DNA of 58,681 nt from Colwellia sp. (GCA_026196955.1 JAPHTO010000118.1:1-58681), one strand, 5' to 3'. Positions 17,422 to 27,582 are shown, counted from the stretch's first letter. Notes: generated by a model not told the origin, from the sequence alone. A program made the numbers and translations.

Positions 17422-17759
17422 ATTGTAAAAACTTCATAAGTGTAGATAGCTAAGTTAAGTATACCTGTCTGACTCTTTCAATGTCATTACAAAAAGTAAT
17501 GAGTTAATGAAATAAAGTCGTTTGAAAATAAGCTACCTTTGTCTGATTATAGCAGCACGTTTTTTACACTGTAATCAACATAGTGTTAGTAAAAACATAA
17601 GCTAATGAGACTTGTTATCATTTGTTTGTGTTTTTATGCGTTGATTGTGAATATTTTATCAGCGTTCAATATATATTCATTGTGGTGAGTACAGGTAATA
17701 CCATACAAAAACAGTGGTTATGTCAATACATGACTATATTTTCAAACGGAGAGTAAACT
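17422..17759. promoter_or_regulatory. Divergent LysR/kamA-like control region with palindrome
   Basis: 338 bp without an ORF. TCATTAC-AAAAA-GTAATGA at 17484-17502 is a perfect 7-bp inverted repeat with the T-N-A symmetry of LysR sites. It lies about 62 bp from the LysR start codon and 260 bp from the KamA-like start. GGAG at 17748-17751 is the ribosome binding site of the latter. The remaining 200 bp could hold a long leader, but I find no clear RNA fold. Confidence 0.5.
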
Positions 17760-19412
17760 ATGTCAGATTCTAGTGCGCAGCAACAAATAGACGTTGCTGT
17801 TGTTGATCCTAAAGTGCTTGAAAAAGAAGCTTGTCAACCCAGTGGTGCAGTACATGTGCGCCAACGTGGTATTAATGATATTACGGCGTTAGATGTGGAG
17901 CAAATGCAAGATATCTATGGTTATAGTGATGAAGTACGTAAAATCATAAAAGATGAAAACTTGTTGCCAACAGGTTTATTAAGTCGCTTACATGCTTCTT
18001 ACCCTCAGCATTCGGGCTTGATGGATAAAGAAGCTCATATGTTTGATGAGAAAGATCAATACACAGGCCTTTCTGGTTTTCGTCGTGTGGTAGAAATTTT
18101 AACGGCGAATAATATTGATATTGGTGATATTGAAGAGCGTGAACTCTTTGTTGAAGTTTATCGTTTCTTGGCAACCAAACACAGTTTAAACAGTATTGAC
18201 TGGACTAACTTTTATGAAGATTCAGTGTTTCAACTGGTAATGCCACAACCCAATATGATCAACAAAAAAACGGTTGCTGATTATATGGGAGCGAGCATAG
18301 AAGAGAAGAAAAAAATTGTCAGTGACTATCAAGAAAAAACCAGTCCTCATGATGGTAATCAACAGCTGAACAAGCCTTGGTTTGAAAATGAAGAAGGTGA
18401 AATTGAGTTCCTAGACGGCTCTCAGCATAAATATCCACAATGTCAGTTAATTTTTGATAAAACTACACAAAATTGTTTCTCTTTTTGTACTTATTGTTTC
18501 CGTCATGCACAAGTGCGTGGTGATGAAGATATGTTTATTCAAAAAGAAATAGATCAAATTCATCGTTACTTGAAAGTGCACACTGAAGTGACTGATATGT
18601 TGATTACGGGTGGTGACGGTGGCTATATGCCAGCCTCTAGATTAGAGCAATATGTAACACCATTAATGGAAGATAGAGACTTGTTGCACATAAAAACCGT
18701 GCGTTTAGCAACGCGTTCACTAACTTTCCAACCGGAAATGATCTTAAGTCCTAAGTACGACAAGATGCTTGCGGTATTCGATAAGCTGCATGAAAATGGT
18801 ATTCAATTGGCATGGATGGCACATTTTTCAACGCCACGTGAGTTATTAAACCCAACGACAATTGCTGCTATTCGTCGTTTACAACGACATGGCGTTGTTA
18901 TTCGTAGCCAAAGCCCTATGATGAACCATATCAGCTTATTTGAAGACAAAGACGGCAATATTGACATTGATCGCAGTGCACAAAACTGGATTGATTTGGC
19001 GAATATTATTGGCACTATGTTGATTGGCTTTCACTCGATGTACTGTGCGCGTCCAACGGGCGAACATCATTACTTTACTGCGCCATTAAGTGCGGTTAGT
19101 AAAATATTTGATAAAATTTATCGTGAACTTCCGTCAATTAATCGTCCAACGCGACATATATCTATGACGACTTCAGCCGGTAAAATTTCAATTATGGGTG
19201 AGTGTGAAGTAAGAGGTGAGCGTGCGTTTGCGTTAATGTTTACTGAAGGGCGTAATATGCAGTGGTTAGACAAGGTATTTTTAGCTAAATATGATGAAAC
19301 GACTAACGATGTGAAATTACTCAAGCCACTTGAAGGTGACAGCTTTTTCTTCGAAGAAGAGCTAGCACAAATTGAGCATGATCTTGCTGAGGCTTTAAAT
19401 AATAGACTTTAA
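17760..19412 (+). CDS. KamA-family radical SAM protein (lysine 2,3-aminomutase-like)
   Basis: 550 residues. The radical SAM cluster motif CxxxCxxC is at C239, C243 and C246 (NCFSFCTYCFRH), followed by GGDGG at 284-288 for SAM binding. A Lys in TSAGK (K475) sits where aminomutases hold PLP. Known relatives move an amino group between adjacent carbons of lysine or glutamate. This one carries about 230 residues before the cluster, more than clostridial lysine 2,3-aminomutase, so the substrate should not be assumed. A possible role is making beta-amino acids as compatible solutes, but that is inference. It stands alone, divergent from a LysR gene. Confidence 0.85.
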   Translation: MSDSSAQQQIDVAVVDPKVLEKEACQPSGAVHVRQRGINDITALDVEQMQDIYGYSDEVRKIIKDENLLPTGLLSRLHASYPQHSGLMDKEAHMFDEKDQYTGLSGFRRVVEILTANNIDIGDIEERELFVEVYRFLATKHSLNSIDWTNFYEDSVFQLVMPQPNMINKKTVADYMGASIEEKKKIVSDYQEKTSPHDGNQQLNKPWFENEEGEIEFLDGSQHKYPQCQLIFDKTTQNCFSFCTYCFRHAQVRGDEDMFIQKEIDQIHRYLKVHTEVTDMLITGGDGGYMPASRLEQYVTPLMEDRDLLHIKTVRLATRSLTFQPEMILSPKYDKMLAVFDKLHENGIQLAWMAHFSTPRELLNPTTIAAIRRLQRHGVVIRSQSPMMNHISLFEDKDGNIDIDRSAQNWIDLANIIGTMLIGFHSMYCARPTGEHHYFTAPLSAVSKIFDKIYRELPSINRPTRHISMTTSAGKISIMGECEVRGERAFALMFTEGRNMQWLDKVFLAKYDETTNDVKLLKPLEGDSFFFEEELAQIEHDLAEALNNRL

Positions 19413-19474
19413 TACTCTTGGTATCAGCTAATGCTTATCTGAAAGTTATTATTTAAAATTTATTATTCAAAAAT

Positions 19475-19504
19475 AAAAAACCAGTCAAATGACTGGTTTT
19501 TTTT
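19475..19504. terminator. Bidirectional terminator between the kamA-like gene and dacA
   Basis: A run, CCAGTC, loop AAAT, GACTGG and a T8 run. It serves both convergent genes. Confidence 0.9.
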
Positions 19505-19524
19505 GTGATGAAAAATGGCTTATT

Positions 19525-20733
19525 TTACCCAAACCATTGCGCAAATAATTGCTTGATGTAGTCCATCAATTTAGAAAAGAAGCTACCTTCATTAATTTCT
19601 TCTAAGGCAACTAATGGATATTCTGCAATATCTTCACCATCAAGTTGTAAGAAGAGTTTACCAACAACAGTACCTTTGGCTAATGGAGCTTCAAGCTCTT
19701 GGTTTAACTCAAAGTTAGCTTTTAAATTTTTACGCTGACCACGAGGAATAGTGATAGTAGTATCCATTAAAATACCGAGATCTACTTGTTGCTTGTCGCC
19801 AAACCAGATGCGATTGCTGGCAAACTTTTCACCGGCTTTGTAAGGGCTAATGGTTTCAAAAAAGCGGAAGCCGTAATTTAATAATTTCTTACTTTCTACC
19901 TTACGCGCACGCTCACTTTCAGTGCCCATCACTACGGTCACTAAACGCATATCGCCTTTCGTTGCTGAGGTAACTAAGCTGTATCCTGCATTAGATGTGT
20001 GACCCGTTTTCATGCCATCAACATTTAAGCTTTTATCCCATAATAAGGAGTTACGGTTATATTGCTTAATATTGTTGTAGGTAAACGATTTTTGCTTATA
20101 AATAGCGTATTCATTTGGTACTTCGCGAATAATGGCTGAAGCTAAGGTTGCCATATCTCTTGGTGTTGTCATATGAGATGAGCTATCGAGGCCGTGGCTG
20201 TTTTCAAAAAACGAGCTCGACATGCCTAACTGCTCAGCATGTGCGTTCATTAAGTCGGCAAAGGCGCTTTCGCTACCCGCAATATGCTCAGCCATTGCGA
20301 CACAGGCATCATTTCCAGAGGCAACTATTATTCCTTGGTTTAATAAGTTAACAGGAACTTCAGTGCCCACTTCAATAAACATTTTCGATGAATCAGGGAA
20401 GTTCTTTGCCCAAGCATTTTCACTGATCATCACTTTATCATTGTTAGAAATATTACCATTCTCTAACTCTTTACCTATGATGTAGCTCGTCATCATTTTG
20501 GTTAAACTCGCCGGAGCTAACTGCATATCAGCATTGCTTTCAGCGATAACTTTACCCGTACTGTAATCGATTAAAATAAAGCCTTTGGCGTTGATTTGTG
20601 GTGCGTCGGGAATAATAGTAACGGCATTGGTTAATGGCGATACTAATAAGGTTGCGCTCAGCACAACACCACTGAAAAAATTGAGTATTTTATTTATGGG
20701 CTTGTTTAGGTGTTTAGGCATTTTATTTGGCAT
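19525..20733 (-). CDS. dacA: D-alanyl-D-alanine carboxypeptidase DacA (PBP5 type)
   Basis: 402 residues; trims the terminal D-Ala from peptidoglycan pentapeptides in the periplasm. It has a signal peptide with hydrophobic core at about 20-37 and all three penicillin-binding motifs: S76-LT-K79, S139-G-N141 and K242-T-G244. The C-terminal PBP5 beta domain is followed by an amphipathic tail (FFSKLMDYIKQLFAQWF) that anchors it to the inner membrane. It is the last gene of the cell-wall cluster, about 120 bp after rlpA. The ATG at 20733 gives a long N-region; an internal ATG at residue 5 is possible. Confidence 0.93.
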   Translation of the reverse strand: MPNKMPKHLNKPINKILNFFSGVVLSATLLVSPLTNAVTIIPDAPQINAKGFILIDYSTGKVIAESNADMQLAPASLTKMMTSYIIGKELENGNISNNDKVMISENAWAKNFPDSSKMFIEVGTEVPVNLLNQGIIVASGNDACVAMAEHIAGSESAFADLMNAHAEQLGMSSSFFENSHGLDSSSHMTTPRDMATLASAIIREVPNEYAIYKQKSFTYNNIKQYNRNSLLWDKSLNVDGMKTGHTSNAGYSLVTSATKGDMRLVTVVMGTESERARKVESKKLLNYGFRFFETISPYKAGEKFASNRIWFGDKQQVDLGILMDTTITIPRGQRKNLKANFELNQELEAPLAKGTVVGKLFLQLDGEDIAEYPLVALEEINEGSFFSKLMDYIKQLFAQWFG

Positions 20734-20853
20734 ATGTGAATAATAATTTAGTGGTAACAGTTTAACGAAGACAATATTTTAGGAAGTATATCATCTCAAA
20801 TAGGCTTGGCTATGGTAGAAGTAAGCTAAATTGTATTTTAATTGTTAGAAAAT

Positions 20854-21675
20854 CTACAAACCCTTCAAATAAGCATTGGGATAGCCATTTTCTTGCAACT
20901 GTTTTAACAGGGTATTTTGTTGTTTTTCATCAGCAATTGGGCCAAGCTGTATACGGTAAATGCCTCCTTGCTCAGGAAAGTTCACCGTTTGAGAGTATTT
21001 TTTAGCTAATGTGCTAGCCGTATTTTTTGCTAGCTCAAGCTTGCTGGTGGCAAAAACTTGAATCACTTGCTTTTGGCTTACTGTTGAAATTGCGCTTGAT
21101 TGAGCGCTTTGCTCTTTTTCAACTTTTGTCTTACTTACTGTCTGTGCTTTTTTACTCTTGTTACTAAACTCGGTAATTGCGGTTACTTTTACCTTGGCCG
21201 TCCCTGTTTTTAGCATATCAAGCTTATAAGCGGCGCTATAAGATAAATCTATAATACGACTTTGATGGAAAGGGCCGCGATCATTAACGCGAACGATGAC
21301 AGACTTATTATTGGCTAAATTGGTGACTTTTACATAGGTGGGTAGTGGCAAATTTTTGTGGGCGGCACTCATGCTGTACATATCATAAATTTCACCATTT
21401 GAAGTAAGGTGACCATGAAACTTTTTACCGTACCAAGAAGCGATGCCTACTTGCTCAAAATCTTTTGCGCTGCCTAGTACTTTATAGTCAATACCACGCA
21501 CACGATAATCTTTGTTACCACCGCGACTGTGTGGCTCTGCGCGCGCGATAGCATCGGTTAATTCAGCTTGATTTGGGGCTCTTGAAGGCGTGCTGTCATT
21601 AGCATCTTTATAGCGCCCTGTGCTGCATGCCGATAACGCAAAACAAACTACGAATAAGGTAATGACTTTTTTCAT
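20854..21675 (-). CDS. rlpA: Septal ring lytic transglycosylase RlpA
   Basis: 273 residues; a lipoprotein that cleaves denuded glycan strands at the septum. Lipobox ALSAC is at residues 13-17. The double-psi beta-barrel carries VGIASWYGKKFHG, TSNGEIYDMYSMSAAHK and VRVNDRGPF, which include the catalytic Glu and Asp positions of this family. A C-terminal SPOR domain of about 70 residues (VIQVFATSKLELAKN onward) targets it to denuded peptidoglycan. It begins directly after the rodA stop. Confidence 0.93.
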   Translation of the reverse strand: MKKVITLFVVCFALSACSTGRYKDANDSTPSRAPNQAELTDAIARAEPHSRGGNKDYRVRGIDYKVLGSAKDFEQVGIASWYGKKFHGHLTSNGEIYDMYSMSAAHKNLPLPTYVKVTNLANNKSVIVRVNDRGPFHQSRIIDLSYSAAYKLDMLKTGTAKVKVTAITEFSNKSKKAQTVSKTKVEKEQSAQSSAISTVSQKQVIQVFATSKLELAKNTASTLAKKYSQTVNFPEQGGIYRIQLGPIADEKQQNTLLKQLQENGYPNAYLKGL

Positions 21676-22791
21676 TTAGGTATGAAATCTACGATGAGTG
21701 CTGATAGCCATTAGCATGCCAAATCCTGCTAATAATGTCACCATCGATGTGCCACCATAGCTAACTAAAGGCAGCGGCACCCCAACAACGGGTAGCAAAC
21801 CTGACACCATGCCAATATTAACGAATACATAAACAAAGAAAGTTAAGGTTAAACTGCCCGCCAATAGTTTAGTGAAGGCATGCTGAGCATTAACTGCAAT
21901 CCACAAACCTCGCATAACGATAAATAAATAAACAGACAATAAAACCCCAACACCAATTAAGCCAAACTCTTCACTAAACACAGAAAAAATAAAATCAGTG
22001 TGACGTTCAGGTAAGAACTCTAATTGTGACTGTGTTCCTTGTAAGTAACCTTTGCCTTCAAGACCACCCGAGCCAATAGCAATTTTAGACTGAATGATAT
22101 GATAGCCTGAGCCAAGTGGATCTTGCTCGGGATTGAGAAAAGTCATAACCCGTTGCTTTTGGTAATCCTTCATAAGGAATATCCACAAAATTGGCGCAAA
22201 GGCTGAAGCAAGCCCTGCACAAATACTGATCAGTTTCCAACTAGCACCCGCAAGAAAAATAACAAAAATACCTGAGCTGGCTATCAGCAGTGACGTGCCT
22301 AAATCAGGCTGTTTAGCAATAAGGAGTGTCGGTAGTAACACTAATATAAAAGCAATCACTATTGTTGATAGTTTTACGGGTAAGTTCTCTTGACTAATAA
22401 ACCATGCAACCATGATAGGCACGATTAATTTCATGATTTCTGACGGCTGAAATTTCATAAAGCCCAAATCTAACCAACGTTGTGCCCCTTTGCCTACATG
22501 GCCAAAAAGCAGCACAGAAACTAACATCAGAATACCTAATACGAAGACAGGTACGGCCCATTTTCGATAGGAAAGTGGCGGAATTTGCGCAATGACTAAC
22601 ATAATAAACAAGGCCACCCCTAAACGTATGGCTTGTCGATAAACAATATCAATACTTTGACCACCAGCGCTATAGACAATAAAGAGCCCCAGCGCCATTA
22701 ATGACAATATACCCAGCAATAAGGGGAAGTCTATATGGAGCTTTTGCCACAGGCTGCGTACTTGTTGTTGATCTTGGCCGCTGCTACGCAT
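21676..22791 (-). CDS. rodA: Peptidoglycan glycosyltransferase RodA
   Basis: 371-residue SEDS-family polytopic membrane protein with about 10 helices. Near the C-terminus GVPLPLVSYGGTSM is the SEDS signature. With PBP2 it polymerises glycan for side-wall elongation. Its ATG overlaps the mrdA stop in a TAATG arrangement, implying coupled translation of the two subunits. Confidence 0.95.
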   Translation of the reverse strand: MRSSGQDQQQVRSLWQKLHIDFPLLLGILSLMALGLFIVYSAGGQSIDIVYRQAIRLGVALFIMLVIAQIPPLSYRKWAVPVFVLGILMLVSVLLFGHVGKGAQRWLDLGFMKFQPSEIMKLIVPIMVAWFISQENLPVKLSTIVIAFILVLLPTLLIAKQPDLGTSLLIASSGIFVIFLAGASWKLISICAGLASAFAPILWIFLMKDYQKQRVMTFLNPEQDPLGSGYHIIQSKIAIGSGGLEGKGYLQGTQSQLEFLPERHTDFIFSVFSEEFGLIGVGVLLSVYLFIVMRGLWIAVNAQHAFTKLLAGSLTLTFFVYVFVNIGMVSGLLPVVGVPLPLVSYGGTSMVTLLAGFGMLMAISTHRRFHT

Positions 22792-24797
22792 TAATCTGCC
22801 TCGTTATTGTAAATAAGATTATTTGCGTGATCATGTCCGTGTTGATTGGCTGTCATAATCTCAGTATTTGTGGTGGGGGTATCAAGGCTAGAGGTGATCA
22901 CTCTTGAGCCAAAATATTGATCCATAATTTGTCTAGCAACAGGTCCAGCATTAGTACCGCCACCACCTTTGGCCACATTTTCAATGGCGACAGCCACCAC
23001 TATTTCTGGCTTTTTATAAGGCGCAAAGGCAATAAACATGGCATTATCGCGCTTACTTTCTTGAGTTGTTTCCGCATCGTATTTTTCATCTTGTTTAATA
23101 CGAGCAACCTGCGCTGAGCCGGTTTTCCCCGCCGCATCGTATTGGGTACCTTTAAAAGCGGAATGTCCTGTTGCGTCAACTCTTTGCACGGTTCTGTGCA
23201 TGGCGTTTAGCACCACATCCCAGTTTTTATGCTGTTTTAACACTAACGGCGCTTGCTCTTCATAGTTAACGGCAACAAAGGCATTATTCTTTTCGCTGAT
23301 TTCTTCATTGGGATTTATATCAGTGATTGTCTCGCTGGTCGCGTGAAGAAAGTGAGGCACTTTTCTATGCCCACGATTAACTAAGGTTGTTACGGCTTGA
23401 GTTAGCTGCAAAGGGGTCACTGTCCAATAACTTTGTCCTATACCAACCGATAATGTTTCACCTGTGTACCAAGGTTTATTGTAGCGTGCTCGCTTCCAGC
23501 CAACACTTGGCATAATGGCTTTACTTTCTTCATGAATATCAATACCGGTATAATCGCCAAAACCAAAACGCTCCATCATGGCGCTGATCTTGGTGATCCC
23601 CAGCTTAAAGGCTAAGTCGAAGAAATATATATTGCAGGACTGTTCAATGGCTTTGTTTAAATCAACCCAGCCATGACCCCATTTTTTCCAGTCACGATAT
23701 TTATTGGGTAAGCCCTCTAACTGGTACCAACCGGGATCCCAAACTTTGCTGCTTGGGGTGATCATTTTTTCTTCTAACCCTGTTAAAGCAAGAAAAGGTT
23801 TTACTGTTGAGGCGGGTGGGTAGCCTTGAACACTGCGATTAATCAGCGGAAGGTTTTTTGAGTTGAGTAATTTTTTATAGTTTTTAGAGCTAATACCATG
23901 CACAAATAAGTTGCCATCATAACTTGGGTTTGAGTACATGGCTAAGATGCCACCCGTGCGAGGATCCATAGCAACGACGGCGCCACGTTTGCCTGAAAGC
24001 GCACGTTTAGCAATCATCTGTAATTCAATATCTAGAGTTAAGGTTAAATCTTTCCCTGGCGTTGGCGGCGTGAAGTCTAAAGTGCGAATAACACGACCTT
24101 GGTTATTTATCTCAACCTCTTGATGACCAATTTTGCCATGCAAGATGTCTTCATAGTATTTTTCTATACCTAATTTGCCGATACCGTGTGTTGCTGCATA
24201 GTTTTCTGATTTTCCGGCCAATTCTAGTTTATTCGCATCTTTGCGATTAATACGGGCAACATAACCCAAGCTATGCGTGGTTAGATCGCTAAAAGGGTAA
24301 TATCGCTTTAAGCGGGCATCCACAAAAACACCTGGAAATTTATGCTGATTTACCGAAAAAAGTGCTACTTGCTGTTCACTTAATCTAGGATGTAAATCCA
24401 CTTGCTTAAAGCGTCGCTTTCGTTTTACGGCGTTAAAAAACTTAGCTTGCCTGTCTTCGCTTATTGATAACAGCTGACTCACTTGCGTGATGCTAGCTTT
24501 CAGATCATCTACATCTTCGGGGATAACCGCTAAGCTATAGACAGGTTTATTGTCTGCTAGAATTACCCCGTTTCTGTCATAAATTAGTCCACGATTTGGC
24601 GCGACAGGTAAGAGCTTTATTCGATTAGAGTTGGAGCGAGTTTGATATTTTTCAAAAGAGTTTACTTGTAGTGTATAAACGTTACTAAATAGCACCAATA
24701 GCAGTACTAGAACACCAGCAAAAGCAATAAAAGTTCGACGAGCAAAAAGGTTTGCTTCAGCGCTGTGATTACGAATAATAACGCGACGAGGAGCCAT
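22791..24797 (-). CDS. mrdA: Penicillin-binding protein 2 (elongation transpeptidase)
   Basis: 668 residues from the preferred ATG; an in-frame TTG three codons earlier is less likely because it crowds the AGGG ribosome site. It has a single N-terminal membrane helix (FIAFAGVLVLLLVLFSNVY), a pedestal domain, and a transpeptidase domain with S330-TV-K333 in PPASTVKPF, a QSCN motif and AGKTGSAQ. It crosslinks peptidoglycan in the elongasome with RodA, encoded next. Confidence 0.95.
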   Translation of the reverse strand: MAPRRVIIRNHSAEANLFARRTFIAFAGVLVLLLVLFSNVYTLQVNSFEKYQTRSNSNRIKLLPVAPNRGLIYDRNGVILADNKPVYSLAVIPEDVDDLKASITQVSQLLSISEDRQAKFFNAVKRKRRFKQVDLHPRLSEQQVALFSVNQHKFPGVFVDARLKRYYPFSDLTTHSLGYVARINRKDANKLELAGKSENYAATHGIGKLGIEKYYEDILHGKIGHQEVEINNQGRVIRTLDFTPPTPGKDLTLTLDIELQMIAKRALSGKRGAVVAMDPRTGGILAMYSNPSYDGNLFVHGISSKNYKKLLNSKNLPLINRSVQGYPPASTVKPFLALTGLEEKMITPSSKVWDPGWYQLEGLPNKYRDWKKWGHGWVDLNKAIEQSCNIYFFDLAFKLGITKISAMMERFGFGDYTGIDIHEESKAIMPSVGWKRARYNKPWYTGETLSVGIGQSYWTVTPLQLTQAVTTLVNRGHRKVPHFLHATSETITDINPNEEISEKNNAFVAVNYEEQAPLVLKQHKNWDVVLNAMHRTVQRVDATGHSAFKGTQYDAAGKTGSAQVARIKQDEKYDAETTQESKRDNAMFIAFAPYKKPEIVVAVAIENVAKGGGGTNAGPVARQIMDQYFGSRVITSSLDTPTTNTEIMTANQHGHDHANNLIYNNEAD

Positions 24798-24880
24798 TAA
24801 CAGCAAGCCCTAGACGGCAAAAGCTTAGGATTTTTGCCACGGTTAATATTTCGTTTGTTCACATCACCAAGCGCCATTTG

Positions 24881-25351
24881 TTATTCTCTGTGGTATGGGT
24901 GGTTGTTGTTGATACTCCATGCACGGTATAAGCTTTCAGCAATAAGAATTCTAACCATAGGATGTGGTAAAGTCAGTGGAGATAATGACCATTTTTGTTC
25001 GCTGGATTTAATGCAGGCTGGCGCTAAACCTTCAGGCCCACCCACAAGTAAAGCAACATCTCTGCCATCAAATTGCCAACGTTCAAGCTGTTTAGCAAGT
25101 TGTGGTGTATCCCAAGGTTTGCCCTCTACTTCTAAGGTGACAATGCGGCTACCTTTGGGAATGGCAGCAAGTAACTGCTCACCTTCTTTTTCTAAAATGC
25201 GGGCTATATCAGCATTTTTTCCACGTTTTCCGGCCGATATTTCAACCAAGTCAAAGGTTAAATCACGAGGAAATCGTCTAGTATATTCACTAAAGCCTTG
25301 GATGACCCAAGCGGGCATTTTAGTGCCAACTGCGTATAAGGTTAGTTTCAT
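24881..25351 (-). CDS. rlmH: 23S rRNA pseudouridine(1915) N3-methyltransferase RlmH
   Basis: 156 residues, the normal length for this SPOUT-class enzyme, which methylates pseudouridine 1915 in helix 69 of 23S r[14 protein letters not shown] at about residues 101-111 and the C-terminal [18 protein letters not shown] form the SAM-binding knot. It follows rsfS by 19 bp and precedes mrdA by 83 bp on the same strand. Confidence 0.96.
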   Translation of the reverse strand: MKLTLYAVGTKMPAWVIQGFSEYTRRFPRDLTFDLVEISAGKRGKNADIARILEKEGEQLLAAIPKGSRIVTLEVEGKPWDTPQLAKQLERWQFDGRDVALLVGGPEGLAPACIKSSEQKWSLSPLTLPHPMVRILIAESLYRAWSINNNHPYHRE

Positions 25352-25370
25352 AAATAAATTTATTATGCCT

Positions 25371-25694
25371 TTAGTCTTCAGCCCACAGTTGTTCTAAGTT
25401 GTATTTGTCTCTTTGTTCATCTGTCATCACATGAACGATAATATCGCCTAAATCAACTAATGCCCATTCGCCAACATCATTGCCTTCAATGCCTTTTGGC
25501 TCAGCGCCTTGTGCACGGCATTCAGTCGCAACTGATTGGGCTATTGATTTTACATGGCGGTTTGAATTGCCTGAGCAAATAACCATGTAGTCAGCAAAGC
25601 TGGCTTTGTCGGTGATGTTGAGGGAGATAATATCTCGACCTTTCATGTCTTCAAGTTTTTCGATTACAAATGCGTTAAGTGCTTCGGTTTGCAA
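25371..25694 (-). CDS. rsfS: Ribosome silencing factor RsfS
   Basis: 107 residues, typical for the family (E. coli 105). It binds ribosomal protein L14 and blocks subunit joining during starvation. The signature [19 protein letters not shown] at about 32-50 and [15 protein letters not shown] at about 76-90 are clear. It is paired with rlmH downstream and nadD upstream, as usual; the 128-bp gap to nadD contains no ORF. Confidence 0.96.
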   Translation of the reverse strand: MQTEALNAFVIEKLEDMKGRDIISLNITDKASFADYMVICSGNSNRHVKSIAQSVATECRAQGAEPKGIEGNDVGEWALVDLGDIIVHVMTDEQRDKYNLEQLWAED

Positions 25695-25822
25695 GGTATT
25701 TTCCTAATCTATGGTTTATTGTTTCATGCTGAGTTAAATCACCGATATTTACCGTACTTAAGTACAGCGGGCAATCAACTAACAAATAATTATACGAATA
25801 ATAACATTTTTATCTGTCAGGG

Positions 25823-26518
25823 TTAACGGTAAAGCTGATTTTTGTTGATAAAAGCTAAAACCTTGTCGGCAAGTAAATGTTTGCAGCTTTGATTATTTGC
25901 GAGACGCGCTCGAATGTCAGTGGAGGAGATATCAAGGTTTATCTTTTGTTTTATGCAGGAAAGCGGCTTGCTGCCTTTGTTAAGGTTAAAATCTTCTACC
26001 GTGCTAGGCACAAAAATAATACCGCCACTGTCTTTTTCGTTAAGTGCCGCCAGTGTGTTTGCTTGGTGGTTAGCCAGTAATAATTCAGTGTCTTGATTGA
26101 AGCAAGCTAGTTGATAATTAGGTCTGCTGTTCACAACGAGATGACATAAGGACAATATTTCTTGGTATTTATGCCAGCGAGTAAAAGTGAGTAAGGAATC
26201 TAAACCAATAATAAAAAATAAGCGTTGTTTAGGGTAACTTTGCTTTAACGTTTTTAGCGTATCAACTGTGTATGAGTTGCCCGTTCGGTTTAGCTCTCGT
26301 TGATCACAGTAAAACCTTTTTTCATCGGCACAGGCTAACGTCACCATTTCAGCGCGCTGCTTGGCACTGACGTTAGGCGTTGCTTTGTGTGGTGGAATAT
26401 TTGCAGGAATTAATAAGACTTTATCAAGTGATAAATAGTCAGCGACCACTTTGGCTGGCTCAGTATGCCCTAAATGAATAGGATCAAAAGTCCCCCCTAA
26501 TATGCCAATATCAGCCAT
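25823..26518 (-). CDS. nadD: Nicotinate-nucleotide adenylyltransferase NadD
   Basis: 231 residues; converts nicotinate mononucleotide and ATP to deamido-NAD. The nucleotidyltransferase motif GGTFDPIHLGH begins at residue 8, and the C-terminal ISSTDIRARL motif is intact. It starts 2 bp after the holA stop, so the two are cotranscribed. Confidence 0.95.
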   Translation of the reverse strand: MADIGILGGTFDPIHLGHTEPAKVVADYLSLDKVLLIPANIPPHKATPNVSAKQRAEMVTLACADEKRFYCDQRELNRTGNSYTVDTLKTLKQSYPKQRLFFIIGLDSLLTFTRWHKYQEILSLCHLVVNSRPNYQLACFNQDTELLLANHQANTLAALNEKDSGGIIFVPSTVEDFNLNKGSKPLSCIKQKINLDISSTDIRARLANNQSCKHLLADKVLAFINKNQLYR

Positions 26519-26520
26519 GA

Positions 26521-27582
26521 TTAACTGTATTCATAATTTAGCGAAAAGTGCTCTGTAGTCTCACCTTGATACAGGGTTATACAAAGATCTGCTAATAAGA
26601 TAAAGCTATTAAATTCGCTGCTGGTTTTTGTCAGTAAGTCAATATCAGCTAAGCGTGATAAAGCGCGTTTGACATTGGCAAGACTGATATGAGTCAGCGC
26701 GTGTTGATATAAAGGCTTGCGCTTGTCCCAAATACGATATTCCTTATAGATATCGTTTAGCGGGCAGTCATCATTCAATTTAGTTAACATAGCATAAAGC
26801 TGGTTGATTTCTTTATGAAACACCCAAATTAGTTGCCCAGCCGCAGCACCTTCTTGCTGCATTTGATCTAACATTGCGATGCACTTTTTACAGTTTCCTT
26901 GTAATAAGGCATCAATAATTTGAAAAGGATTAAACTTTGCTTGATTGATAACTAAGTGCTCAGCATCACTAAGGCTAATTTGCTGATTTGCACTGAAAAG
27001 TAATGAGAGCTTTTGTAGCTCTTGGGCTAAGGCAGGTAAATTTCCTTCAAATAACTCAATGAGTAATACAGATAATTCCGGCGATAAATTTACCTTTAGC
27101 GCTCTGGCTTGGTTTTGTAACCAACGCGGTAATGCTTTGGCGTCAATGTCATATAAGGGGAGGTAACAGCCTAGCTTTGTCAGTGTTTTAAACCATTTTC
27201 GATTAGCACTGGGGCCATCAAGTTTAGGGCCGTGAAAAATGAAAATAACATCTTGTAAGGACGCGTTTTTCTCAATAATTTCACTTAATGCTAATAGCAT
27301 TTTATTGCCATTGTCACCGATTTTTATGGTGGTAAATTCGACTTCTATAATACGTTGGCTAGCAAATAAACTCATTGATTGGTATTCATCAATGAGTTGT
27401 TGCCAATCAAATTTATTGTCGCTTGTAAAACGAATGAGCTCAGTGAAACCTTGCTGTTGAGCATGATGTTTAATCATAGCCAAGCTGTCATTCTTCTGCC
27501 AAGGCTCATCACCAAAAACCAACCACACAGGCTTAAAACCTTGATTTACTGTTTGTGCTAGTTGGTTATGATAAATTTTCAT
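26521..27582 (-). CDS. holA: DNA polymerase III subunit delta
   Basis: 353 residues, close to E. coli HolA (343). It is the clamp-loader subunit that opens the beta sliding clamp. Recognised from the N-terminal IYHNQLAQTVNQGFKPVWLVFGDEP and the fold order AAA-like, lid and collar domain. It lies between lptE and nadD, the standard neighbourhood. Its clamp-loader partner dnaX is also in this window, about 25 kb away. Confidence 0.93.
   Translation of the reverse strand: MKIYHNQLAQTVNQGFKPVWLVFGDEPWQKNDSLAMIKHHAQQQGFTELIRFTSDNKFDWQQLIDEYQSMSLFASQRIIEVEFTTIKIGDNGNKMLLALSEIIEKNASLQDVIFIFHGPKLDGPSANRKWFKTLTKLGCYLPLYDIDAKALPRWLQNQARALKVNLSPELSVLLIELFEGNLPALAQELQKLSLLFSANQQISLSDAEHLVINQAKFNPFQIIDALLQGNCKKCIAMLDQMQQEGAAAGQLIWVFHKEINQLYAMLTKLNDDCPLNDIYKEYRIWDKRKPLYQHALTHISLANVKRALSRLADIDLLTKTSSEFNSFILLADLCITLYQGETTEHFSLNYEYS

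Noticed and set aside
17660-17680. Possible ArgR-like box (TTCAATATATATTCA)
   Set aside because: The left half does not match the TGAAT half-site, so it is only an AT-rich near-palindrome.
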